Under the pieces are notes generated by a model. It was given only the letters and a program-made list of their open reading frames with translations. It searched no databases and was not told the origin of the DNA. From assembly GCF_026151205.1 (NCBI RefSeq), contig NC_087074.1, positions 248,001 to 312,000 on the forward strand: a stretch of 64,000 nt of DNA. Reading direction: 5' to 3'. Shown piece by piece: positions 41,701 to 53,700 of this stretch (positions are counted from its first letter, which is position 1; each line of letters starts with the position of its first letter). Both the position numbers and the translations under genes were made by a program. This stretch comes from Bolinopsis microptera (Eukaryota > Ctenophora > Tentaculata > Lobata > Bolinopsidae).

Positions 41701-44700
41701 TCTCCCGCACAGGGGTGCTATAGTACAATGTCTCCCGCACAGGGGTGCTATAGTACAATGTCTCCCGCACAGGGGTGCTATAGTACAATGTCTCCCGCAC
41801 AGGGGTGCTATAGTACAATGTCTCCCGCACAGGGGTGCTATAGTACAATGTCTCCCGCACAGGGGTGCTATAGTACAATGTCTCCCGCACAGGGGTGCTA
41901 TAGTACAATGTCTCCCGCACAGGGGTGCTATAGTACAATGTCTCCCGCACAGGGGTGCTATAGTACAATGTCTCCCGCACAGGGGTGCTATAGTACAATG
42001 TCTCCCGCACAGGGGTGCTATAGTACAATGTCTCCCGCACAGGGGTGCTATAGTACAATGTCTCCCGCACAGGGGTGCTATAGTACAATGTCTCCCGCAC
42101 AGGGGTGCTATAGTACAATGTCTCCCGCACAGGGGTGCTATAGTACAATGTCTCCCGCACAGGGGTGCTATAGTACAATGTCTCCCGCACAGGGGTGCTA
42201 TAGTACAATGTCTCCCGCACAGGGGTGCTATAGTACAATGTCTCCCGCACAGGGGTGCTATAGTACAATGTCTCCCGCACAGGGGTGCTATAGTACAATG
42301 TCTCCCGCACAGGGGTGCTATAGTACAATGTCTCCCGCACAGGGGTGCTATAGTACAATGTCTCCCGCACAGGGGTGCTATAGTACAATGTCTCCCGCAC
42401 AGGGGTGCTATAGTACAATGTCTCCCGCACAGGGGTGCTATAGTACAATGTCTCCCGCACAGGGGTGCTATAGTACAATGTCTCCCGCACAGGGGTGCTA
42501 TAGTACAATGTCTCCCGCACAGGGGTGCTATAGTACAATGTCTCCCGCACAGGGGTGCTATAGTACAATGTCTCCCGCACAGGGGTGCTATAGTACAATG
42601 TCTCCCGCACAGGGGTGCTATAGTACAATGTCTCCCGCACAGGGGTGCTATAGTACAATGTCTCCCGCACAGGGGTGCTATAGTACAATGTCTCCCGCAC
42701 AGGGGTGCCATAGTACAATGTCTCCCGAGGTAGGTACTTCTCCCGGAGATAAAGTATTAAAAACTGAGATATAGTGTCCTCGTTTTCCTATTCATGCTAT
42801 TGATCGCAACCTCTGTATGTAATTAAATGGGATCAGCTGTAAAAAGAAGATACTAGGTGTAAAGAGTTGACATGCACACAGCACATTACAGAAGATGCTC
42901 AATAACAAAAGGCACTCTCTTTGCTTACTATGGTACCAAGAAAATGGTTTTAATACTTTCACGTCTTTAAGGTAGGTCTGTACAACATCTAGATTGTGAC
43001 CTGCAGGTTAATCAGGTTACCATGGTTAATCAGGTTACCATGGTTGATCAGGTTACCATGGTTAATCAGGTTACCATGGTTAATCAGGTTACCATGGTTG
43101 ATCAGGTTACCATGGTTGATCAGGTTACCATGGTTGATCAGGTTACCATGGTTGATCAGGTTACCATGGTTAATCAGGTTACCATGGTTGATCAGGCTAC
43201 CATGGTTGATCAGGTTACCATGGTTGATCAGGTTACCATGGTTAATCAGGTTACCATGGTTAATCAGGTTACCATGGTTAATCAGGTTACCATGGTTAAT
43301 CAGGTTACCATGGTTACACTTACAGAGTTAACCGGTCAGTTCCCTTTACTCTTACAGTTCTTAGACAGTTGAAACCAACCTCGATCGATGTATTTCCGAA
43401 CGCTGATTCCGAATCACCCCCCCCCACCCCCCCGCGACCGACATAGGGTTAAAATGCTCCCATGGCGAGATAAGATATCGGCGAAAAACTGTCTTGATCA
43501 CGTGATATGACCTTATAAGGAAGTTGGTCTAATTTCTCTCTAGGGTTAGCCCGTAGCCGTTAGGGTTTCAGCATATGCTTCAGTTAGGGTTGGGTTATGG
43601 TTAGGGTTGGGATCAGATTATAGGGTTAGGGTTTCGAATAGTCATTCAGGGCCAAAGTGAGAAAAAAAAATGTTTAAAAAGTCACGTGACAGTCGAGTGT
43701 AGAGTGATTAATTATCATCCCTTAAAACGACCTCTGCTTGCCAGGGTAACTATATATACAGAGTTGCCAGGGTAACTATATATAATAGTATATATGCACG
43801 GTTGCCATGGTAACTATATATACAATGAAACAATAAGTTTTCAATGAAACAATAAGTTTTATTTTACATTCCTTCATCATAAATAAAATAAAAGTTAAAA
43901 CCACGATTTACTTAACTCGAAATAAATTTAGTAGAATACTATTTGTGATTGTATATAATTATTTATTAAACTATATTTGAATGTTAGTATTTGTATTATG
44001 GCAAGTGGTTGAGTTTCGTAAGACAGGGTCAGTTTCTCTATAGTCTTACAAAATTTCTACTTTTCAGTAGTCAATGCTGAGTGGCAGGAATGAGGGACCA
44101 AAACGCTTGGGGCTAACAATGGCCTATTTACAAACCACTTCAGAAATGGCAATAATATCATTTATGCTTAATTTGTCTGAAACTGACCCTATACAGGGTT
44201 GGATAAAAATATATGCACGGTTGCCAGGGTAACTATTATACACTGTTGTCAGGGTGGCTATATTTGCACGGTTGCCAGGGTAACTATTATACACTGTTGT
44301 CAGGGTGGCTATATTTGCACGGTTGCCAGGGTAACTATTATACACTGTTGTCAGGGTGGCTATATTTGCACGGTTGCCAGGGTAACTATTATACACTGTT
44401 GTCAGGGGGGCTATATTTGCACGGTTGCCAGGGTAACTATTATACACTGTTGTCAGGGTGGCTATATTTGCACGGTTGCCAGGGTAACTATTATACACTG
44501 TTGTCAGGGTGGCTATATTTGCACGGTTGCCAGGGTAACTATTATACACTGTTGTCAGGGTGGCTATATTTGAACGGTTGCCAGGGTAACTATTATACAC
44601 TGTTGTCAGGGTGGCTATATTTGCACGGTTGCCAGGGTAACTATTTTACACTGTTGTCAGGGTGGCTATATTTGCACGGTTGCCAGGGTAACTATTATAC

Positions 44701-47700
44701 ACTTTTTTCAGGGTGGCTATATTTGCACGGTTGCCAGGGTAACTATTATACACTGTTGTCAGGGTGGCTATATTTGCACGGTTGCCAGGGTAACTATTAT
44801 AGACTGTTGTCAGGGTGGCTATATTTGAACGGTTGCCTGGGTAACTATTATACACTGTTGTCAGGGTGGCTATATTTGCACGGTTGCCAGGGTAACTATT
44901 ATACACTGTTGTCAGGGTGGCTATATTTGCACGGTTGCCAGGGTAACTATTATACACTTTTTTCAGGGTGGCTATATTTGCACGGTTGCCAGGGTAACTA
45001 TTATACACTGTTGTCAGGGGGGCTATATTTGCACGGTTGCCAGGGTAACTATTATACACTGTTGTCAGGGTGGCTATATTTGCACGGTTGCCAGGGTAAC
45101 TATTATACACTGTTGCCAGGGTAACTATTTTACACTGTTGCCAGGGTAACTATTATACACTGTTGCCAGGGTAACTATTATACACTGTTGTCAGGGTGGC
45201 TATATTTGCACGGTTGCCAGGGTAACTATTATACACTGTTGTCAGGGTGGCTATATTTGCACGGTTGCCAGGGTAACTATTATACACTGTTGCCAGGGTA
45301 ACTATTATACACTGTTGCCAGGGTAAGTATTATACACTGTTGCCAGGGTAACTATTTTACACTGTTGCCAGGGTAACTATTATACACTGTTGCCAGGGTA
45401 ACTATTATACACTGTTGCCAGGGTAACTATTATACACTGTTGCCAGGGTAACTATTATACACTGTTGCCAGGGTAACTATTATACACTGTTGCCAGGGTA
45501 ACTATTATACACTGTTGCCAGGGTAACTATTATACACTGTTGTCCAGGGTAACTATTATACACTGTTGCCAGGGTAACTATTATACACTGTTGCCAGGGT
45601 AACTATTATACACTGTTGCCAGGGTAACTATTATACACTGTTGCCAGGGTAACTATTATACACTGTTGCCAGGGTAACTATTATACACTGTTGCCAGGGT
45701 AACTATTATACACTGTTGCCAAGGTAACTATTATACACTGTTGCCAGGGTAACTATTATACACTGTTGCCAGGGTAAGTATTATACACTGTTGCCAGGGT
45801 AACTATTTTACACTGTTGCCAGGGTAACTATTATACACTGTTGCCAGGGTAACTATTATACACTGTTGCCAGGGTAACTATTATACACTGTTGCCAGGGT
45901 AACTATTATACACTGTTGCCAGGGTAAGTATTATACACTGTTGCCAGGGTAACTATTATACACTGTTGCCAGGGTAAGTATTATACACTGTTGCCAGGGT
46001 AACTATTTTACACTGTTGCCAGGGTAACTATTATACACTGTTGCCAGGGTAACTATTATACACTGTTGCCAGGGTAACTATTATACACTGTTGCCAGGGT
46101 AACTATTATACACTGTTGCCAGGGTAAGTATTATACACGGTTGCCAGGGTAACTATTATACACTGTTGCCAGGGTAAGTATTATACACTGTTGCCAGGGT
46201 AACTATTATACACTGTTGCCAGGGTAACTAAGTGTTTACTCACTTCCTTTCTCGTACCACGTGTGGGCGCTCCCCAGGAAGTACTGGTTCTCTATGTACA
46301 GAAAGTTCTCAGCATTTCTTACTCCAGACACGTACGCTCTGTGAATACTCGCCTCGTACCTTCGCCCGTGCTGAAACCAACAAATTTATAAATATTTATA
46401 TTTTAGGCTGTAACCTAATTAGTCCTTAACTCATAATATTGAGAAACAGAGTAAAGGAGTAATGACCAAACTACAGAGCCATGGAATATAGTTATGGAAT
46501 ACCTCAAATCCGTGGGTATATTATGTTGCCTGAAGTACCTTGGATTGGAGCATGTGCTTCTTGTTTTCATCAAATAGAGCAGCATCGACAGGAATGGAGC
46601 GGTAAATCTGTACTCTCCAGTTTGAGTCCACCTGGTCCTCTTCTCCGCGACACTCAACATTTTTTATCTGAAAAAAGTCGATAAAAAATATTTAAACAAT
46701 TATTAAACTCCGTATTTCTAAACAAAGTACAAAGTTAGTGTATTAACGAGGAGCTAATAATACTCACATCTCCAGGATTCTCCATACTCCACCTCTCAGT
46801 GAAGTTAGCGAGCACATCTAGTGCTGCCTCCCCAGTTACTCGGCAGTGCACGTCATGCCACGGCTGTCGGGGTCCTTCTTCTGGCGTTGTTATTCCAGGA
46901 AACGTCTGGGGATAACATGAGCTAATGTTAGGTAGTACCCATAACTAGCATAACAACATGAGCTAATGTTAGGTAGTAACCATAACTAGCATAACAACAT
47001 GAGCTAATGTTAGGTAGTAACCATAACTAGCACGAAAACATGAGCTAATGCTAGGTAGTAACCATAACTACCATGATAACATGAGCTAATGTAAGGTAGT
47101 AACCATAACTAGCATGATAACATGAGCTAATGTTAGGTAGTAACCATAACTAGCACGACAACATGAGCAAATGTTAGGTAGTAACCATAACTACCACAAT
47201 AACATGAGCTAATGTTAGGTAGTAACCATAACTACCATGATAACGTAAGCTAATGTTAGGTAGTAACCATAACTAGCACGACAACATGAGCTAATGTTAG
47301 GTAGTAACCATAACTAGCATAACAACATGAGCCAATGTTAGGTAGTAACCATAACTAGCACGACAACATGAGCTAATGTTAGGTAGTAACCATAACTACC
47401 ATGATAACATGAGCTAATGTAAGGTAGTAACCATAACTAGCATGATAACATGAGCTAATGTTAGGTAGTAACCATAACTACCACGACAACATGAGCAAAT
47501 GTTAGGTAGTAACCATAACTACCACAATAACATGAGCTAATGTTAGGTAGTAACCATAACTACCATGATAACGTAAGCTAATGTTAGGTAGTAACCATAA
47601 CTAGCACGACAACATGAGCTAATGTTAGGTAGTAACCATAACTAGCATAAAAACATGAGCTAATGTTAGGTAGTGACCATAACTACCATGACAACATGAG

Positions 47701-50700
47701 CTAATGTTAGGTAGTAACCATAACTACCACGATAACATGAGCTAATGTTAGGTAGTAACCATAACTACCACGATAACATGAGCTAATGTTAGGTAGTAAC
47801 CATAACTGGCATGATAACATGAGCTAATGTTAGGTAATAACCATAACTAGCATAACAACATGAGCTAATGTTAGGTAGTAACCATAACTACCATAATAAC
47901 ATGAGCTAATGTTAGGTAGTAACCATAACTACCATGATAACATGAGCTAATGTAAGGTAGTAACCATAACTACCATGATAACATGAGCTAATGTTAGGTA
48001 GTAACCATAACTAGCACGACAACATGAGCTAATGTTAGGTAGTAACCATAACTACCATGATAACATGAGCTAATGTTAGGTAGTAACCATAAGTCATAAC
48101 TAGCATGATAACATGAGCTAATGTTAGGTAGTAACCATAACTACCATGATAACATGAGCTAATGTTAGGTAGTAACCATAACTACCATGATAACATTAGC
48201 TAATGTTAGGTAGTAACCATAACTAGCATGATAACATGAGCTAATGTTAGGTTGTAACCATAACTAGCACGACAACATGAGCTAATGTTAGGTAGTAACC
48301 ATAACTACCATGATAACATGAGCTAATGTAAGGTAGTAACCATAACTAGCATGATAACATGAGCTAATGTTAGGTAGTAACCATAACTACCATGATAACA
48401 TGAGTTAATGTTAGGTAGTAACCATAACTACCATGATAACATGAGCTAATGTTAGGTAGTAACCATAACTAGCATAACAACATGAGCTAATGTTAGGTAG
48501 TAACCATAACTACCATGATAACAAGAGCTAATGTTAGGTAGTAACCATAACTAGCATAACAACATGAGCTAATGTTAGGTAGTAACCATAACTACCACGA
48601 TAACATGAGCTAATGTTAGGTAGTAACCATAACTACCATGATAAAATAAGCTAATGTTAGGTAGTAACCATAACTACCATGATAACATGAGCTAATGTTA
48701 GGTAGTAACCATAACTACCATGATAACATTAGCTAATGTTAGGTAGTAACCATAACTAGCATGATAACATAAGCTAATGTTAGGTAGTAACCATAACTAG
48801 CATAACAACATGAGCTAATGTTAGGTAGTAACCATAACTACCACGATAACATGAGCTAATGTTAGGTAGTAACCATAACTACCATGATAACATAAGCTAA
48901 TGTTAGGTAGTAACCATAACTACCATGATAACATGAGCTAATGTTAGGTAGTAACCATAACTACCATGATAACATGAGTTAATGTTAGGTAGTAACCATA
49001 ACTACCATGATAACATGAGTTAATGTTAGGTAGTAACCATAACTACCATGATAACATGAGCTAATGTTAGGTAGTAACCATAACTAGCATGATAACATAA
49101 GCTAATGTTAGGTAGTTACCATAACTAGCATAACAACATGAGCTAATGTTAGGTAGTAACCATAACTACCACGATAACATGAGCTAATGTTAGGTAGTAA
49201 CCATAACTACCATGATAACATAAGCTAATGTTAGGTAGTAACCATAACTACCATGATAACATGAGCTAATGTTAGGTAGTAACCATAACTACCATGATAA
49301 CATTAGCTAATGTTAGGTAGTAACCATAACTAGCATGATAACATGAGCTAATGTTAGGTAGTAACCATACGTCATAACTAGCATGATAACATGAGCTAAT
49401 GTTAGGTAGTAACCATAACTACCATGATAACATGAGCTAATGTTAGGTAGTAACCATAACTAGCATAACAACATGAGTTAATGTTAGGTAGTAACCATAA
49501 CTACCATGATAACATTAGCTAATGTTAGGTAGTAACCATAACTAGCACGATAACATGAGCTAATGTTAGGTAATAACCATAACTAGCATGATAACATGAG
49601 CTAATGTTAGGTAGTAACCATAACTACCATGATAACATGAGCTAATGTTAGGTAGTAACCATAACTACCACGATAACATGAGCTAATGTTAGGTAGTAAC
49701 CATAACTACCATGATAACATGAGTTAATGTTAGGTAGTAACCATAACTAGCATGATAACATGAGCTAATGTTAGGTAGTAACCATAACTACCATGATAAC
49801 ATGAGCTAATGTTAGGTAGTAACCATAACTACCACGATAACATGAGCTAATGTTAGGTAGTAACCATAACTACCATGATAACATGAGCTAATGTTAGGTA
49901 GTAACCATAACTAGCATGATAACATGAGCTAATGTTAGGTAGTAACCATAACTACCATGATAACATGAGTTAATGTTAGGTAGTAACCATAACTACCATG
50001 ATAACATGAGCTAATGTTCTAGGTAGTAACCATAACTACCACGATAAGAACCGCAATAAAATACCTGATAGAAATCCTCTTGGTGTTGATTATTGGTTGT
50101 GCTAAAAAGGCTGTGATTCTGGTCATCATATCTCCCCAAAGTGAGGTCCAACCCTCCCAGATACGCTACCCTACCACACGCTGCTCTATCATCGTCACAT
50201 ATCACTGAGGAAAGGTGTTTCTAGTGATGTGAGTAGACGTTGTTACTTACCAGTTTTCTGGTGATGAGAGTAGGTGTTACTAACCAGTTTTCTGGTGATG
50301 AGAGAAGGTGTTACTAACCAGTTTTCTGGTGATGAGAGAAGGAGGTGTTACTAACGAAAGTCTCTAACATTCCTCTTTTGTTTTTCTGTCTGACAGCTAG
50401 CACGCACTTCACCTAAATCATTCTAATTTCAACTTTCTGTGGAAACGTTACCTTATTAAAGTTACTACTTTAAGCAAAATGAGCAGCACGTATGATGCGC
50501 GTTAGAAATTAACCTTGGTGTTGGAGAAGAATATTCTGGTAACTTCGTCATTAGTTCCCACAACACCAGACATGGCTAATTCCTCGTTGTTAAACGGCTC
50601 GTCCCAGAGCAACACCTAAAATATACCTATATAATGAGTTAACTAGTTAACAACAGAGCAACGAGTTGTAACTATAGCAACACCTTCATAACGAGTTGTT

Positions 50701-53700
50701 ACTATAGCAACACCTTTATAACGAGTTGTTACTATAGCAACACCTTTATAACGAGTTATAACTGTAGCAGCACCTTTATAACGAGTTGTAACTATAGCAA
50801 CACCTTTATAACGAGTTATAACTGTAGCAACAACTTTATTACGAGTTGTAACTATAGCAACACCTTTATAACGAGTTATAACTGTAGCAACAACTTTACT
50901 ACGAGTTGTAACTATAGCAACACCTTTATAACGAGTTGTAACTATAGGAACACCTTTAAAACGAGATGTAACTATAGGAACACCTTTAAAACGAAATGTA
51001 AGTTGTAACTGTTACGAGTTAATTGTTAACTAGTTAACAATGTGAACACTTACAGTTTATACTTTTCTTTGTCCTCACTAATTAAATTATTTACCCACCA
51101 GAACTTGGACCCCCTCACTAGCTTTCTGTTTCAGGATCTCCCCCAACTGAGCGCTGCATTTAGTTTTCTCCCAGTCGCGTGGATCTCTTTTTAGTCGTAT
51201 AGTATGAGTCATTGACCATCCTGCAACCAGATAATAGGTGAGTAGAGGTAACCAGCTAATAGGTTAGTAGAGGGAAACCTCCTGTACTCAGGTAACCAGT
51301 TAATAGGTGAGGAGAGGGAAATCTCACTTGACGACTCACCGGTAATATAGATGAAACGTTTGGCGCTGCTGATGCTGTCCGAAATGTCGTCCCATGCTGA
51401 TCTGGCTAAGAGTGGGGAGCCGTGTACTTTTATCTGCTGATGAGCCGGGGAGGGCAGACAAGTGGCGTCTTGGTACAAGGTTACTTGTCCTGTCTATAAA
51501 AGGGGGAGGTATTGGTTAATTTTGTTTCTCAACATTTACATAATATTAAAATATCTTATCTCTCAACACAAATATAAGGGGGTGCACCCTAAATTTGATG
51601 TGAAGCTTGTTATCGAGATAGTAGATTACAAATTAACTAGGACATGTGACCAAAATATTGAGGGGTCCCAGACCCCAACCTACCGCGGGTACCGGTAGGT
51701 ACCTCAAAAGTTGAAAGGGTTTTGAGTCAAAACCCTTTCAACTCATTATTTTATGGTTCTTCTAGTTCTACCGATCATAGCCCTAAAATATGTTCGCTAA
51801 ATATGTAGATAATTGTCATATGGAACTATCCTATGAACTGGAAATTCAAAAATTTGGTCAAACATGGCAGCAAGGGGCCATGTAAACTCTGCCACGTTTT
51901 TAAAATGTGACAATGTTGGCATCTCACCGCCGCGCCGGCCGAATTTAAGCGATATCTTATCATCTGATAAATATATCGTTATGTGACAAAGTTTCCCTAG
52001 AGGATGAGACGATTATCCTAACCATGGAATTGGAAGGTTTTTATAGTTTCATAGTGCGACAAATTTTACCTCATCGTCCCATTTAATAGGGCCACTAATA
52101 TTATATTATTTACCAATATCCTCAAACTTCATTGATTGACGATGTCAACCCATCGAGATCGTTGCTCTGCGAAGCAAAATCAGAATGCTAGTTCGCGCGG
52201 CGCGTCGAAGCGGCGAATTCCTCCAACAAACTTCAATGAACATGTCCATAAATCAAAAAAAATGTGTAGTCTATGCTTACATTTTATATAGGTGCTGCCG
52301 TGTTTGACCAAAATTTACATTTATCTATACATCACATCTCCGCAAGGAACCCTCGCGCGCTGCGCGAAGCTAGTTGACATGGTAACGGACGGAAGTAAGG
52401 ACTGACGACACATTTAAAACCACCCACCTTGTTCTCCAAAATTCAATCCCTCTTTTTCTGCGAAAACGACCATTCGTAACTTTATGTAGGTTTACAACCT
52501 ACCAGGACGCGCGCCGAGTTGGACTCGTCGACGGAACAAATATTTTACGAGTATTACCCGTTAAGTAACTTTTCACTAAACATTTGTTTGTCATATGTTG
52601 TATGACTCGCCGCGCACGAGTGCGCGGCTCCTCCTGTATCGTAAGAACGGGGGAAACGACCGTGGGGCCGGTCACGACGTAATACAAAAGCAACCCTCGC
52701 GCGCTGCGCGCGGCTAGTTGACATGGTAACGGACGGAAGTAAGTAAGTAAGGACTGACGACATACCCAGCAAAATTTACTGGCTGACGGTGTTACTAGAA
52801 CTGGTTCAATTTAAATAGACGGCCGGCTTGACCTCGCGCGCGACATTAAGTGATTTGAACGAGCGCCACATTCCAATCTTCAAGCACCTAGCACGTGACA
52901 CAATTCAGCCAATCAGAGGACAGTAATCCGCAAAGTTAAAGTTGCCAACTTTTGATTGGCCCAAAAATAAAATGAGACTTTTCTGGAGATTTTGAGATAA
53001 CTCAAAAACTCAACAACTACGCTGTTCTAAATTTTCCTCCTGGGGAGGTAACCTTAGTTTTACGAAACGAAAATTTTGTTGAAAACCTTGATACATGTTT
53101 CGTATCCCAATATTAGATATTTCGGCGGCTTCGCGCGCGAAAAGTGGCATGCAACGTATGTCAATGAAAACCAAACGTTTGTATCTCTTATTTTTGAAGT
53201 TAGGCCTCTACCAGTAAGGTATTCTGCATGGGTATTTAAACCCACCCACCTTGTTCTACAAAATCCTTATTTTTCCGCAAAAACAATCATTCGTAACCTT
53301 TCACTGAACATTTTTTCAAAATTGTGAAATGGAAAATAATGAAAAAATCCAGGATTAGGTGTAAAATTGCATTTTTGGCGACTAAATTCAAATATTTGCC
53401 GCCATATGTTTTTTATCTCTAAAGATTGATAATAATAATATAATATTTTATCTCAGAAGGAATGTTGTAATTATAGTTCCTCGTATGTTCCTCGTATGGC
53501 TAGGGATTGCTAGGGATTGCGCATCCTTGCACCACCACCGTCCTCTACAGGAGTACGTAGAGACCAGAAAGGATTGCAGCTGAAAAACATCTGCACTGAG
53601 TACAAAGTCATCCAACTTATTAAGGGACACCAACTTTGTAACTCTAGTGACCCCTACATCAAAAAAAGTGTACTCTAACCATAAGGCTATTGCAGACACA

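Noticed and set aside
39266-42774. ORFs of over 1100 codons on both strands
   Set aside because: They are the 30-bp unit read in stop-free frames; near-identical length on both strands and perfect tandem repeats point to an artefact, and the array sits in a PLD intron.
44124-45124. ORFs of 124-303 codons in the 51-bp array
   Set aside because: 51 is divisible by 3, so frames stay open by chance; no domain and both strands are open.
50205-50220. Alternative acceptor for PLD exon 8 at 50220, joining exon 6 directly
   Set aside because: It fits the phase but would drop the first HKD motif; the exon at 50319-50412 with HHQKT gives a better family match and also fits.
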